From Ligilactobacillus apodemi DSM 16634 = JCM 16172 (lineage in GTDB: Bacteria > Bacillota > Bacilli > Lactobacillales > Lactobacillaceae), in assembly GCF_001434405.1 (NCBI RefSeq), contig NZ_AZFT01000053.1, positions 520,499 through 584,498 of the forward strand: 64,000 bases of DNA, in the 5' to 3' direction. The position numbers and the translations under genes were made by a program. Positions 53,492 to 64,000 of this stretch are shown one piece after another; the stretch's first letter is position 1, and each line of letters begins with the position of its first letter. The notes under the pieces were generated by a model. The model saw only the letters and a program-made list of their open reading frames with translations, ran no database searches and was not told the origin of the DNA.

Positions 53492-54438
53492 AAGCTTTCC
53501 TTTAGTCTAGCGACATAATCTTCTTGCGAAATGTAACGATCAAAGTTCTTTAAGAAACTGTCGATACGTGGAATTTGATCTTTCCCACGCCTAAAGACAA
53601 AGGCTAGATCAAATTTGATCTCAGGTTCAAATAATGCGATCCCTAATTGTCCATGGTTATGAGCCGCTACAAAAGAAGTCGGTAATGCGGTGTAGGTCCC
53701 TGTCTTTTTCGCAAACTCAAATAATTGTTCTGGTTTAGCAAAGTGAGCGACACTACTTGGACTATCGACCATTGAATTTTTATAAGCTTCTCTGATCGTA
53801 TCATTTAAGTAATATTGTGGTGGATAAGTGACCCACTTATTACTCAAAGTATCTTTTAGGCGAACACGTTTACGCTTTTGCAAACGTTCATTATTATGCA
53901 AGAATAAGAGATCTTCGGTCAAGATCTTCTTAGTTTCGTAAGGTTTCCAGTTTTTTATACTATCATCTGGCAAGTACATTACGGCTAGATCAATTGTATT
54001 ATTTTCTAAGCGCTCCCATATTTCTTTACGTGTCAACATATGGATCGATAACTTGATCCCACTATTTTCTTGGTAATATCTGACCGCAAATTCTGTGAAT
54101 ACACTATCTTCGATCGAGGCTAAAATACCAATATTGATCGTCCCTTGCGTTGCACTGGTCGATTGTTGGATCTCATCAGCTGCTTGATTAAGTGTTTCAT
54201 AGATTTGGTGGGTTGCATCAAGCATTGTGTAACCCGCATCTGAAAGATGAAGTTTCTTTCCGACCGAGTAAAATAATGGTGCACCGACTGTGCGTTCAAG
54301 TTTTTTGATCTGTTGCGTTAAAGCTGGTTGGGTGATCCCTAAAATTTGGGCTGCTTGAGTATAACTCATCGTTTCAGCTAACTGTAAAAAATAAGTTAAT
54401 GTTTTTGAAGAAAATATATTTTCTTGTTGTGTCTTCAT
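53488..54438 (-). CDS. LysR family transcriptional regulator
   Basis: 316 residues. The N-terminal winged helix (FLQLAETMSYTQAAQILGITQPALTQ region, about 14-40) is followed by the LysR substrate-binding domain (INIGILASIEDS onward). Regulators of this class respond to a small ligand and usually control a divergent gene. Here the divergent direction holds no gene for several kb on the plus strand. Ligand unknown. Confidence 0.9.
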   Translation of the reverse strand: MKTQQENIFSSKTLTYFLQLAETMSYTQAAQILGITQPALTQQIKKLERTVGAPLFYSVGKKLHLSDAGYTMLDATHQIYETLNQAADEIQQSTSATQGTINIGILASIEDSVFTEFAVRYYQENSGIKLSIHMLTRKEIWERLENNTIDLAVMYLPDDSIKNWKPYETKKILTEDLLFLHNNERLQKRKRVRLKDTLSNKWVTYPPQYYLNDTIREAYKNSMVDSPSSVAHFAKPEQLFEFAKKTGTYTALPTSFVAAHNHGQLGIALFEPEIKFDLAFVFRRGKDQIPRIDSFLKNFDRYISQEDYVARLKESL

Positions 54439-54619
54439 ATAAGAATATCCTTTCTACTAGCATTACTCATTATTAATTTTGATGTTAAATACCTTATCTT
54501 TATATAAATAAGTATACTATATTATGATAGAAATGTTAAAAAATTTCGCTCTTATTTTTATAAAAATAAACTTTGTCTAATAAAAAGTATCCTATATATT
54601 TTAAGTGTTTTTTACTATA
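54439..54619. other. Intergenic region without a clear gene
   Basis: Very AT-rich leader of the LysR gene (54439-54619). A TATACT-like -10 lies near 54510 on both strands. No reading frame of interest is seen; the rest of the 367-bp gap is described under the twin-hairpin RNA. Confidence 0.4.
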
Positions 54620-54745
54620 AAAAGAAATAGCGATGACTTATACTTCCACACATAAGTCATCGCTACTTTCAGCTCAAATCACTTCCACACGATTTGAACA
54701 AATACGCAAGCACAAAGTAATAAACAAAACTGTTTTTTACCTGTA
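54620..54745 (-). ncRNA. Candidate small RNA with two GGA-loop hairpins
   Basis: On the minus strand, TCAAATC-[GTGTGGAAGT]-GATTTGA is followed by TAGCGATGACTTAT-[GTGTGGAAGT]-ATAAGTCATCGCTA (54629-54665). The stems are unrelated but the 10-nt loops are identical. A T-rich tail after the second stem makes it a terminator, and TTGATT (54783-54778) with TATCAT (54759-54754) at 18 bp could be the promoter. The unit lies between the LCP and LysR genes. GGA in the loop of hairpins is the recognition feature of CsrA; identification is a hypothesis. Confidence 0.45.
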
Positions 54746-54805
54746 CACACGTAATGATATCGTGAATCGCGCTTAAAAATCAAGTGATTTGCTAAAATAT
54801 ATCAT

Positions 54806-55753
54806 TTATTTAACATTTAAAGCAGATTTTAATAATTTTTGTACTTTAGCGAGATTTTCCTGAGAAACAACTTCATAAGAAACACCATCAATTGTTTCAC
54901 TCGTACCCTTTAATTGAACCTGCTCAATATTTTTAGCTTCACTATAATTTGCAAGAATATCTTTAATATCATCAAAGGTCAAATCGGTTTTTACATTTGA
55001 TGATATCGCATTTAAAATACTTTGATACTTCGTGATGCTATTGATCGAAGCAGCCTTTTGAACTAAAGCTGTCACGACCATACGTTGCCGTAATTGACGA
55101 CCATAGTCACCACGCGGATCTTCATAACGCATCCGAGTATAAGCCAAAATATTACTTGAATTGATCGTTACTTCACCTTTAGGGAAATGGATTCCCATGT
55201 TCGTGAAATCTAAGTCATTTTCAACCTTGACCGAACCAATTGCAGCCGAAAGTTGTTCTAAACCTTTCATGTTGATCTCAATATAGTGATCGATCGGAAT
55301 ATCTAAGTAATTTTGAATCGTATTGACCGCTCCAGTCACACCGCCATAAGCATAAGCAGCATTGATCTTATTATTACCAGAATAGCCAGCGATCGTTACT
55401 AATGTATCACGTGGAATACTTAATAATTGCGTTTTGTTTTTAGTAACTGCGGCTACCATGATCGTATCAGAACGTCCTTGTTCAGTCCGGCCATATTCAC
55501 CAGTATCAGTCCCTAATAAAAGTACGGAGAATGGTTGGCCCTTACTTAAACTAACCTTAGAGCTCCGTTTATTTTCGTGTTTTACAGCCTTATATGTATT
55601 ATCAACTGCTTTTTTTGCATCAAGATAAAATTTACCTGCAATTGCAATATTAACTAGTAAAATGACAGCGATAATGCCGACGACCCATCTCACCCATTTT
55701 TTCTTTTTACGTCCATGGCGATGCTTCTTATGCGACTTTTTTTCATCAGCCAT
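54806..55753 (-). CDS. LytR-CpsA-Psr (LCP) family cell-wall ligase
   Basis: 315 residues: a highly basic cytoplasmic N terminus (KKSHKKHRHGRKKKKWVRW), one membrane helix (VVGIIAVILLVNIAIAG), then the extracellular LCP domain with LLLGTDTGEYG, RSDTIMVA, IPRDTLVTIAG, INAAYAYGG and RYEDPRGDYGRQLRQR. The arginines and aspartates of the pyrophosphate-binding site are present. These enzymes attach teichoic acid or polysaccharide to peptidoglycan. The gene is monocistronic. Confidence 0.94.
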   Translation of the reverse strand: MADEKKSHKKHRHGRKKKKWVRWVVGIIAVILLVNIAIAGKFYLDAKKAVDNTYKAVKHENKRSSKVSLSKGQPFSVLLLGTDTGEYGRTEQGRSDTIMVAAVTKNKTQLLSIPRDTLVTIAGYSGNNKINAAYAYGGVTGAVNTIQNYLDIPIDHYIEINMKGLEQLSAAIGSVKVENDLDFTNMGIHFPKGEVTINSSNILAYTRMRYEDPRGDYGRQLRQRMVVTALVQKAASINSITKYQSILNAISSNVKTDLTFDDIKDILANYSEAKNIEQVQLKGTSETIDGVSYEVVSQENLAKVQKLLKSALNVK

Positions 55754-55848
55754 TTAACTCACCCACCTTATAAAAGTATAATTATAACAAACCCTGTCCA
55801 TTATAACAGTTATTGAATTATTTGTATAATACAAATGTACTTTAAGCT

Positions 55849-55898
55849 AAAAAAGAGTTATATCACTCCTATCAATTACGATAATAGTGATATAACTC
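55849..55898 (-). terminator. Terminator of the pyr operon
   Basis: GAGTTATATCACT (55855-55867) and AGTGATATAACTC (55886-55898) form a 13-bp stem; on the minus strand it is followed by six T. It lies 24 bp past the pyrE stop. Confidence 0.88.
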
Positions 55899-55921
55899 AT
55901 GTCAGTTTATTTCTAGTTAAA

Positions 55922-56542
55922 CTAGCCGTTCCATTTTTCTGGAGCTAAGCGCCACTGTGCTAAAACTTTTTGTTCATCAGCTGAAATGTAGTCATTTTCG
56001 ACAGCTGCTTCTAGTAATTCAGTATAATTTGTCAAGGTAAAGTATGACAAATTCTCCGCCGCAAAATTATCAGTGATCGCTTGCAGTTGGTAACTAAAGA
56101 TCGCACCTACACCTAAAACATCGGCTCCTTCGTTTTGAGCTGCTTTAACTGCCTTTAACACACTTCCGCCAGTCGAAAGTAAATCATCGATCACGACCGT
56201 TTTAGCCCCTGGTTTTAAAACACCTTCAATTTGTTTTCCACGTCCATGATCTTTTGGCTTGGAACGAACGTAGATCAAGGGCAAATTAAGTTCTGCTGCG
56301 ATCCATGCTGCATGTGGAATCCCTGCTGTAGCTGTGCCTGCGATCACTTCAGCTTCGGGATAATTTTCTTTGATCAAGGCTGCGATTCCTTGAGCGATTG
56401 CCGTGCGAATCTTAGGATAGCTGATCGTTAGACGATTATCACAATAAATTGGACTCTTGATGCCACTTGCCCAAACAAATGGTTCACTAGGCGATAATTT
56501 GACCGCTTGAATATCTAATAGATCTTTTGCGATTTCTTTCAT
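55922..56542 (-). CDS. pyrE: Orotate phosphoribosyltransferase
   Basis: Forms OMP from orotate and PRPP. The PRPP motif is TVVIDDLLSTGGS; the loop PKDHGRGKQIEG and the N-terminal LLDIQAVKLSP are standard. ATG 56542 overlaps the pyrF stop (TAATG) and follows GGAGGG, so the two are coupled. 206 residues. Confidence 0.96.
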   Translation of the reverse strand: MKEIAKDLLDIQAVKLSPSEPFVWASGIKSPIYCDNRLTISYPKIRTAIAQGIAALIKENYPEAEVIAGTATAGIPHAAWIAAELNLPLIYVRSKPKDHGRGKQIEGVLKPGAKTVVIDDLLSTGGSVLKAVKAAQNEGADVLGVGAIFSYQLQAITDNFAAENLSYFTLTNYTELLEAAVENDYISADEQKVLAQWRLAPEKWNG

Positions 56543-57261
56543 TAATTTTCCCTCCAAAGTTCTTTAACAGTTGCATAAGCTACGACAGGATCTTTGGCTT
56601 GCGTGATCGAACGTCCAACGACGATCGCACTTGAACCGTTTTTCGCCGCTTTATCTGGTGTCATGACCCGTTTTTGATCACCAACACTATCATTGGCTAA
56701 TCTAATTCCTGGCGTTACACGCAAAAACTCAGGCGTCGTTAACGCTTCAACTTGCTTAGCTTCATGCCCAGAGCAGACTACTCCATCTAGCCCGGAAGCA
56801 TAGGCAAGTTTCGCATAATTAGCTACACTTTCCTGCAAGCTTACGGCTGATAGTTGCTCTTTTTTGACCATTGCTTCATCAGTTGAGGTCAATTGGGTGA
56901 TCGCTAATAACTTAGGCTCTGCTTGCCCTGCTTGTAAAGCACCTTCCGTCAAACCATGCTTAGCCGCTTTTAACATTTCACTACCGCCACTAGCATGCGT
57001 TGTAGTTAAGCTGACTCCTAAACTCCCTAAAACAAACATTGCTCGCTCAACGGTATGAGGAATATCATGACACTTCAGATCTAAAAAGACATCATGTCCT
57101 AAAGCTTTAACTTCCTTAACGAGCTCTTGACCTTCACTGTAATAAAGTTCCATCCCAATTTTGACAAAAAGCTTTTCATCGGCGGGAAATTTTTCTAAAA
57201 AATCTAAGGCTACTTGGCGATCATTAAAATCTAGCGCAATGATCGGACGAGTTATTTTCAT
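56542..57261 (-). CDS. pyrF: Orotidine 5'-phosphate decarboxylase
   Basis: The last step to UMP. ALDFNDRQVALDF and the catalytic FLDLKCHDIPHT (Asp-Lys-His-Asp pattern) are present, with VTPGIRLAND and IVVGRSITQAKDP near the C terminus. 239 residues, no fusion to pyrE. It starts 2 bp after the pyrD stop. Confidence 0.96.
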   Translation of the reverse strand: MKITRPIIALDFNDRQVALDFLEKFPADEKLFVKIGMELYYSEGQELVKEVKALGHDVFLDLKCHDIPHTVERAMFVLGSLGVSLTTTHASGGSEMLKAAKHGLTEGALQAGQAEPKLLAITQLTSTDEAMVKKEQLSAVSLQESVANYAKLAYASGLDGVVCSGHEAKQVEALTTPEFLRVTPGIRLANDSVGDQKRVMTPDKAAKNGSSAIVVGRSITQAKDPVVAYATVKELWREN

Positions 57262-57263
57262 CT

Positions 57264-58199
<936 letters not shown>

Positions 58200-61100
58200 C
58201 TATAATGCATCGGTTGAGTAAGAGCGATTTTCTAATGCTTTAAGTAGCGCATCTACGGTATCAAATGAAGTCAACAACGCCACGTTATGCTCAATTGCTG
58301 TTTGGCGGATCACAAAGCCATCCGAAACTTTTTCTTGGTCATGATCCATCGTATTGATCGCAATATCTACTTCATTATTTTGGAGCGTTTCTAAAATTCC
58401 TTTTGCTGCATCATTTTGCCCGATCTTACCGACTTCTAAAGCATGTAACCCATTTTCTTTTAAGAAATCAGCGGTTCCTTTTGTTGCAAAGATGCGATAA
58501 CCGATCCGCGCAAAGCGTTTAGCGAGTTGTAGAGCTGTCTTTTTGTCGTTATCTTTAACGGTAAACAAGACACTACCATTTTCTGGTAACTTGATATTTG
58601 CGCCATTAAAGGCTTTATATAAAGCCTTAGCGTAACTATAATCACTCCCCATAACTTCACCAGTTGATTTCATTTCTGGTCCTAATAAGCTGTCAACATC
58701 AGCTAACTTATTAAAGGAAAAGACTGGTGCTTTAACATGGATCATTTCCGATTCCGGATAGATTCCCGATTCGTAGCCGAGTTCTTTAAGTTTCTTACCT
58801 AAAATTACTTGAGTTGCTACTTGGGTCATCTTGATCCCGGTGATTTTACTTAAAAATGGTACCGTACGACTAGCACGTGGATTAACTTCAAGTACGTAAA
58901 CTTCGCCTTGATGAACGATAAATTGAATGTTCATGATCCCCACACATTTTAAGGCGACAGCTAACTTTTGAGTGGCATCTTCAATTTGTTCTTTAACACT
59001 AGCACCAAAGTTTTGTGGCGGATAGACAGCCATTGAGTCACCTGAATGGACCCCAGCTTGTTCAATATGTTCCATAATGCCTGGAATCAAGACATCTTCG
59101 CCATCACAGATCGCATCAACTTCACATTCGTAACCTTCAAGGTAGGCATCAACTAAAATTGGATGATCTTTGGCTAAGTAAGCATTCTCAGCTAAATATT
59201 CATTTAATTCGGTATCGTTGTTAACGATCTCCATGGCACGTCCACCTAAAACATAACTTGGACGAACAAGCACAGGATAACCAATCTCATGTGCACAAGC
59301 TAAAACTCCTTCTTTTGTCGTAGCCGTTTTTCCGACTGGTTGTTTTAAGCCCAATTGCTTGATGATTTGATCAAATAATTCACGATCTTCTGCTCGATCA
59401 AGGTCTTCTACTTTAGTTCCTAAGACGTTTACTCCGTGTTTAGCCAAACCAGCAGCTAAGTTGATCGCTGTTTGCCCACCAAATTGAACGATCACACCCA
59501 CTGGTTTTTCTAATTCAATCACGTTTAAAACTTCTTCTAAATCTAAAGGTTCAAAATACAATTTATCCGATACCGAAAAGTCGGTCGAAACCGTTTCAGG
59601 GTTAGAATTCATCACGATTGCTTCATAGCCCATCTTTTGGATCGCTTTAACGCTATGAACTGTCGCATAATCAAATTCGACACCTTGACCGATTCTGATC
59701 GGACCAGAACCAATAACTAACACTGATTCTTTGTCGGAAGGATGACTTTCATTTTCCATATCGTATGAACTATAGAAATATGGTGTATGTGATTCAAATT
59801 CAGCTGCACAAGTATCGACCATTTTATAAACTGGAATTATTTGATTTTCCTTCCGTAAGTCTCTGATCTCATCTACTGTTTTATGCCAAAGTTTTGCGAT
59901 CGTGTAATCACTAAAACCATAATATTTAGCTTCTTTTAATACTTCGATATCGTTTGGTGCTTCTTTTAACTGAGCTTCAAGTTCTGTAATATGTTTTACA
60001 ATATCTAAGTAATAAAGATTGATCTTAGTAAACTCGTGAACTTCTGCTAAAGAATAACCACGTCTAAAGGCTTCTGCAATATAAAACAAGCGATCATCTT
60101 GGGCATGTACTAATTTAGCTACTAATTCTTCATCGGAAGCTTCCATGGCCTTAGCTGCTAGCAGATCTTTTTCATCGATTTCAAGTGAGCGAACTGCTTT
60201 TTGTAAGGCTTCTTCTAAGTTACGCCCAATTGCCATTACTTCTCCAGTTGCCTTCATTTGTGTCCCTAATGTTCGGTCTGCTTGAGCAAATTTATCAAAT
60301 GGCCATCGTGGGATCTTGGCAACAACATAGTCTAAAGCTGGTTCAAACTCGGCATAAGTTGTTTGTGTAACCGGATTTTTAATTTCATCTAGGGTAAGAC
60401 CTACGGCAATTTTAGCCGCCATCTTAGCGATCGGATAGCCTGTAGCCTTAGAGGCAAGTGCTGATGACCGAGAAACACGGGGATTAACTTCAATCACATT
60501 ATAATGGAAACTATTAGGATCAAGCGCTAACTGAACGTTACATCCACCTTCAATTTTCAAAGCTCTGATCAATTTTAAGGAGCAATCACGCAACATTTGA
60601 TACTCACGGTCAGTCAATGTTTGAGTCGGAGCGACCACGATCGAATCCCCCGTATGGATCCCCACAGAATCAAAGTTTTCCATTGAACAAACGACCATCG
60701 CATTATTAGCCGAATCACGCATTACTTCAAATTCGATTTCTTTATAACCCATGATTGATTTTTCGATCAAACATTGTGTTGCTGGAGAAAGATCTAAACC
60801 GTTAGCAGCGATTTCAGCTAACTGAGCTGGTGTATCACACAAACCACCACCGGTTCCCCCCATCGTAAAGGCTGGACGAACGATCACCGGATAGCCAATT
60901 TCTGCAGCAAAATCTAAGGCAGCTTGCACCGTATTAACTGTCTTAGATGCTGGGATCGGTTCGTTTAACTCAAGCATTAATTCTTTGAATTTTTCGCGGT
61001 CTTCAGCTTGATCGATCGCCGAAAGCTTTGTTCCTAATAATTCAATACCTAATTCATCTAAAATTCCACTTTCATGTAAGGCAATCGCTAAGTTCAAACC

Positions 61101-61382
61101 AATTTGCCCCCCAAGTGTTGGTAAAAGTGCATCAGGATACTCTTGACGCATGATGCGGGATACCGATTCAACTGTTAACGGTTCTAAGTAAACACGATCT
61201 GCAATATCGGTGTCAGTCATAATCGTGGCTGGATTAGAGTTAACTAAAACTACTTCATAACCTTCTTCACGTAACGCCATACATGCCTGCGTACCAGAGT
61301 AATCAAATTCAGCAGCTTGGCCGATGATGATCGGTCCAGATCCAAGGACCATGATTTTTTTAATATCTGTTCTTTTAGGCAT
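58200..61382 (-). CDS. carB: Carbamoyl-phosphate synthase large subunit
   Basis: 1060 residues in two homologous ATP-grasp halves. [21 protein letters not shown] begins the first and [21 protein letters not shown] the second (from about 555); the C-terminal allosteric domain (from about 935, [13 protein letters not shown]) ends the protein. The start is ATG 61382 (MPKRTDIKK), with AAAGGATG upstream; it overlaps the carA stop by 8 bp. Confidence 0.96.
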   Translation of the reverse strand: MPKRTDIKKIMVLGSGPIIIGQAAEFDYSGTQACMALREEGYEVVLVNSNPATIMTDTDIADRVYLEPLTVESVSRIMRQEYPDALLPTLGGQIGLNLAIALHESGILDELGIELLGTKLSAIDQAEDREKFKELMLELNEPIPASKTVNTVQAALDFAAEIGYPVIVRPAFTMGGTGGGLCDTPAQLAEIAANGLDLSPATQCLIEKSIMGYKEIEFEVMRDSANNAMVVCSMENFDSVGIHTGDSIVVAPTQTLTDREYQMLRDCSLKLIRALKIEGGCNVQLALDPNSFHYNVIEVNPRVSRSSALASKATGYPIAKMAAKIAVGLTLDEIKNPVTQTTYAEFEPALDYVVAKIPRWPFDKFAQADRTLGTQMKATGEVMAIGRNLEEALQKAVRSLEIDEKDLLAAKAMEASDEELVAKLVHAQDDRLFYIAEAFRRGYSLAEVHEFTKINLYYLDIVKHITELEAQLKEAPNDIEVLKEAKYYGFSDYTIAKLWHKTVDEIRDLRKENQIIPVYKMVDTCAAEFESHTPYFYSSYDMENESHPSDKESVLVIGSGPIRIGQGVEFDYATVHSVKAIQKMGYEAIVMNSNPETVSTDFSVSDKLYFEPLDLEEVLNVIELEKPVGVIVQFGGQTAINLAAGLAKHGVNVLGTKVEDLDRAEDRELFDQIIKQLGLKQPVGKTATTKEGVLACAHEIGYPVLVRPSYVLGGRAMEIVNNDTELNEYLAENAYLAKDHPILVDAYLEGYECEVDAICDGEDVLIPGIMEHIEQAGVHSGDSMAVYPPQNFGASVKEQIEDATQKLAVALKCVGIMNIQFIVHQGEVYVLEVNPRASRTVPFLSKITGIKMTQVATQVILGKKLKELGYESGIYPESEMIHVKAPVFSFNKLADVDSLLGPEMKSTGEVMGSDYSYAKALYKAFNGANIKLPENGSVLFTVKDNDKKTALQLAKRFARIGYRIFATKGTADFLKENGLHALEVGKIGQNDAAKGILETLQNNEVDIAINTMDHDQEKVSDGFVIRQTAIEHNVALLTSFDTVDALLKALENRSYSTDAL

Positions 61383-62460
61383 TTTTTTCATCCTTTCGTT
61401 GGTCGATCATATGCATAAAGTCATCAAAAAGGTCTACGGCATCGTGTGGACCAGGCGCAGCATCTGGGTGGAATTGCACGCTAAATGCTTTATATTTTTT
61501 ATGTCTTAATCCTTCAACAGTACCATCATTGATCTCTTTATGAGTGATGATCAATTCATCTTTATCAACTGTAGCTGGATCAACTGCATAACCATGATTT
61601 TGTGAAGTAAAATTGATGCGTCCAGTTGCGATTTCACGCACAGGGTGATTAAAACCACGGTGACCAAATTTCATCTTGTATGTGTCTGCTCCGTTAGCCA
61701 AAGCAAAGATCTGATGTCCTAAACAGATTCCAAATAATGGATAATGCTGTTGGATCTCCTTGACCATTTCAACTGCATGTAAAACATCTTTAGGATCACC
61801 AGGGCCATTTGAAAGCATGACACCGTCTGGCTTAAGGTTCATGATGTCTTGTGCCGTTGCGCTAGATGGTAAGACGATCGTATTGCAATCTCTTTTTGAA
61901 AGTTCGCGTAAGATACTGTGCTTTAAACCATAATCAACTAAGACCACATTGCGTTTTTCACCTGGATTAGGATATGGCTTAGTCGTTGAGACTTGAGCAA
62001 CTACTCGATCATTTAAAACAGTAGCTCGCAATTGATCTAAGGTATGATCCATATCGTGTAAGGAATCAACTAAACATCCCTTCATCGTACCGTGTTCACG
62101 TAATTTTTTAGTCAAGGCACGGGTATCGATATGGCAAATCCCTGGGATCTTCATTTGTTTTAAAAAGCTATCAAAGTCATTTTGTTTTCGCCAACTATCA
62201 GAAACTCGTGCAACCTCACGGCAAACCACCCCACAACAGTTTGGCGTGATCGATTCATAATCATCTAGGTTTACGCCGTAGTTTCCGATCAAGGGGTTAG
62301 TAAAGACCAAAATCTGGTTAGCAAATGATTGGTCAGTGATTGCTTCTTGATAGCCTGTCATTCCAGTAGTAAAAACAACTTCACCGGTTGATTGCCCTTC
62401 AAAACCAAAAGCCTTGCCACTAAAGACACTGCCATCTTCTAATACTAAATATCGTTGCAT
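61375..62460 (-). CDS. carA: Carbamoyl-phosphate synthase small subunit
   Basis: Supplies ammonia from glutamine. The glutaminase triad is in [15 protein letters not shown] (Cys) and [15 protein letters not shown] (His, with a following acidic residue). The N-terminal domain starts [17 protein letters not shown]. 361 residues. It starts 2 bp after the pyrC stop. Confidence 0.96.
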   Translation of the reverse strand: MQRYLVLEDGSVFSGKAFGFEGQSTGEVVFTTGMTGYQEAITDQSFANQILVFTNPLIGNYGVNLDDYESITPNCCGVVCREVARVSDSWRKQNDFDSFLKQMKIPGICHIDTRALTKKLREHGTMKGCLVDSLHDMDHTLDQLRATVLNDRVVAQVSTTKPYPNPGEKRNVVLVDYGLKHSILRELSKRDCNTIVLPSSATAQDIMNLKPDGVMLSNGPGDPKDVLHAVEMVKEIQQHYPLFGICLGHQIFALANGADTYKMKFGHRGFNHPVREIATGRINFTSQNHGYAVDPATVDKDELIITHKEINDGTVEGLRHKKYKAFSVQFHPDAAPGPHDAVDLFDDFMHMIDQRKDEKNA

Positions 62461-62462
62461 GC

Positions 62463-63743
62463 CTAATCCTCCTTTTGATAAGCGACTTTTCCGTTTACCA
62501 ATGTCATATATGTTTCACCGTAGACTTTTTGTCCCGTAAATGGAGTATTTTTCCCTTTTGAAAAATAATATTCTTCCTTAAGCTCAAATTCATTTTCAAG
62601 ATCAAAAATTGCAATATCCGCTGTAGCTCCAGCATAAAGTACACCAGCTGCAAAGTTGAATTTTTCAGCCGGATTCTTAGCCATCAAGTCTAAAAGTTGC
62701 GCTAATGTCAATATCTTTTCTTGTTTAACTAACCGTGTATATAACAATGCAAAGGCTGTTTCACTTCCAGTGATCCCAAAAGCCGAGGTCCGCATATCAC
62801 CCGTCTTTTCATCAATACTGTGTGGGGCATGATCAGTTGCGATCATATCGATCGTTCCATCTAAGATTCCAGCGATTAAAGCCTGTTGGTCTTCATTTGC
62901 ACGCAAAGGTGGATTCATCTTATAAAAACCATCATTAGCTGGGATATCTTCTTCGTTTAAAAGCAAATGGTGGGGCGAAACTTCACAAGTCACATTGATG
63001 CCGTGTGCCTTAGCTAATCTCACTAATTCAACACTTTCTTTAGTTGAAACATGGCATACATGGTAGTGGACCCCAGTTTCTTTAGCTAACAAGAGATCGC
63101 GTGCGATCTGCGAAGATTCACTGATTCCCAAAATCCCTGGTAAACCTAATTCTTTTGCACGTTTTCCAGCATTCATCACGCCACCAAATAAAAGAGAATT
63201 ATCTTCGACGTGTGCTACAAGTGCAACGCCTAGTTTTTTAGCTGCAAGCATTGCCTGATACATCGTACCTGCTGTTTGGACACCACAACCGTCATTACTA
63301 AAGGCAAACGCTCCAGATGCTTTCATCCCTGCGTAGTCTAACAACTGATCACTTTTTAATCCTTTCGTGATCGCCCCATATTGTTTGATATTCACGACCC
63401 CATCTTGCTTGTTTAATGCAACTAATTCACTCACTTTTTCCGGTGTATCCGGTACTGGATCTAAGTTTGGCATGGCACAAACTGTCGTATAGCCACCATG
63501 CGCAGCGGCTAAAGAACCAGTCTTGATGGTTTCTTTATGAGTAAAACCTGGTTCACGATAATGAACATGAACATCAACTAAGCCTGGGGCAACTAATTTA
63601 TTTTGGGCATCAATCACTTGATCACACGCCACATCGCTTAAATCAGTCCCTAGAAGTGTGATTTTGTCATCTTCAAGCAAGAGATCATTTTTTAAAAGTT
63701 TTCCATTTTGATAAACTGTACCATTCTTAATTAATGTCTTCAT
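62463..63743 (-). CDS. pyrC: Dihydroorotase
   Basis: Closes carbamoyl-aspartate to dihydroorotate. The zinc site is [14 protein letters not shown], with further ligands in VAHVEDNSL and [11 protein letters not shown], and [10 protein letters not shown]. 426 residues, the long type I form of Gram-positive bacteria. Its start overlaps the end of pyrB by 17 bp. Confidence 0.96.
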   Translation of the reverse strand: MKTLIKNGTVYQNGKLLKNDLLLEDDKITLLGTDLSDVACDQVIDAQNKLVAPGLVDVHVHYREPGFTHKETIKTGSLAAAHGGYTTVCAMPNLDPVPDTPEKVSELVALNKQDGVVNIKQYGAITKGLKSDQLLDYAGMKASGAFAFSNDGCGVQTAGTMYQAMLAAKKLGVALVAHVEDNSLLFGGVMNAGKRAKELGLPGILGISESSQIARDLLLAKETGVHYHVCHVSTKESVELVRLAKAHGINVTCEVSPHHLLLNEEDIPANDGFYKMNPPLRANEDQQALIAGILDGTIDMIATDHAPHSIDEKTGDMRTSAFGITGSETAFALLYTRLVKQEKILTLAQLLDLMAKNPAEKFNFAAGVLYAGATADIAIFDLENEFELKEEYYFSKGKNTPFTGQKVYGETYMTLVNGKVAYQKED

Positions 63744-64000
63744 TAATTTTGCCTCCTAAATTTCGTTCATTGATCACTGCTTCTAGCATTGCCATCCGCA
63801 TAAAGACACCATTTTGCATCTGTGCTTTAAAACGTGACTTAGGTGCTTCAACTAGCTCACTTGCAAATTCAACATCCCGATTGATCGGACCAGGATGCAT
63901 TACGATTGCATCTGATTTTAAGCGTTCATAACGCTCCTTAGTTAAGCCAAATTCTTGATGATATCGTTCTTTAGAAAAATTCGCTTCATTTTGATCACCA
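63727..64000 (-). CDS. pyrB: Aspartate carbamoyltransferase, C-terminal part (cut by window edge)
   Basis: The last 90 codons of pyrB, read from the right edge. [18 protein letters not shown] is the C-terminal signature of aspartate transcarbamoylases, followed by [19 protein letters not shown]. The stop at 63727-63729 lies inside pyrC. It is the first operon gene seen; pyrR and the operon's attenuators would be outside the window. Confidence 0.92.
   Translation of the reverse strand, partial: GDQNEANFSKERYHQEFGLTKERYERLKSDAIVMHPGPINRDVEFASELVEAPKSRFKAQMQNGVFMRMAMLEAVINERNLGGKINEDIN

Overview
The window reads as a chromosomal segment of a low-GC Gram-positive bacterium of the family Lactobacillaceae, most like Ligilactobacillus and relatives; the species is not determinable by eye. 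The reasons are a thymidylate synthase with the roughly 50-residue insert of the L. casei enzyme, a Lactobacillus-type deoxynucleoside kinase next to a nucleoside 2-deoxyribosyltransferase, the topA-trmFO-xerC-hslV-hslU order without codY, a pyrB-pyrC-carA-carB-pyrD-pyrF-pyrE operon, frequent TTG starts behind strong ribosome binding sites, and no rRNA or tRNA genes in view.

Layout. 0-10.9 kb is core: a truncated tyrosine recombinase at the left edge, a YitT-type membrane protein, CCA-adding enzyme, an ABC-F ATPase, thyA-folA, then a ypmR-ypmS-yozE-ctpA run and a first signal peptidase I. 10.9-13.3 kb is a decayed ABC transporter/CPBP protease cluster in which all four genes are broken. 13.6-24.6 kb is core again: rbgA, rnhB, dprA, topA, trmFO, xerC, hslVU, an aldose 1-epimerase-like gene and plsY. 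25-32.2 kb is an AT-rich accessory island: deoxynucleoside kinase and deoxyribosyltransferase (deoxynucleoside salvage), a possible structured RNA in front of a metallophosphoesterase, a holin-like type I toxin locus, a RelBE-type toxin-antitoxin pair, and a 191-residue tyrosine recombinase followed by small membrane or exported proteins. The island ends at a 20-bp-arm palindrome that abuts the stump of an S66 peptidase gene.

32.3-41.5 kb is core: a second signal peptidase I, a TIM-barrel protein, a DegV protein, RqcH, parC/parE and a NUDIX hydrolase. 41.5-46.3 kb is a second accessory patch: a degenerate IS607-type element whose TnpB gene has an in-frame stop, a candidate type I toxin-antitoxin unit with overlapping reading frames and an antisense promoter, several frameshifted small genes, and an intact tyrosine recombinase. 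46.3-55.8 kb is core on the minus strand: phosphoesterase, EamA transporter, murI, aminotransferase, bioY with a BirA-like operator, a DeoR regulator, ppaC, a LysR regulator, and an LCP cell-wall ligase. The intergenic region between the last two holds two hairpins with the same 10-nt loop. 55.9-64 kb is the pyrimidine operon, read leftwards and cut off inside pyrB.

The features most worth following are the overlapping-frame type I toxin candidate (43.3-43.7 kb), the twin-hairpin small RNA candidate (54.6-54.75 kb), the holin-like toxin locus (28.4-28.7 kb), the structured RNA before the phosphoesterase (27.34-27.44 kb), and an 11-bp motif shared by the leaders of the two large recombinase genes.
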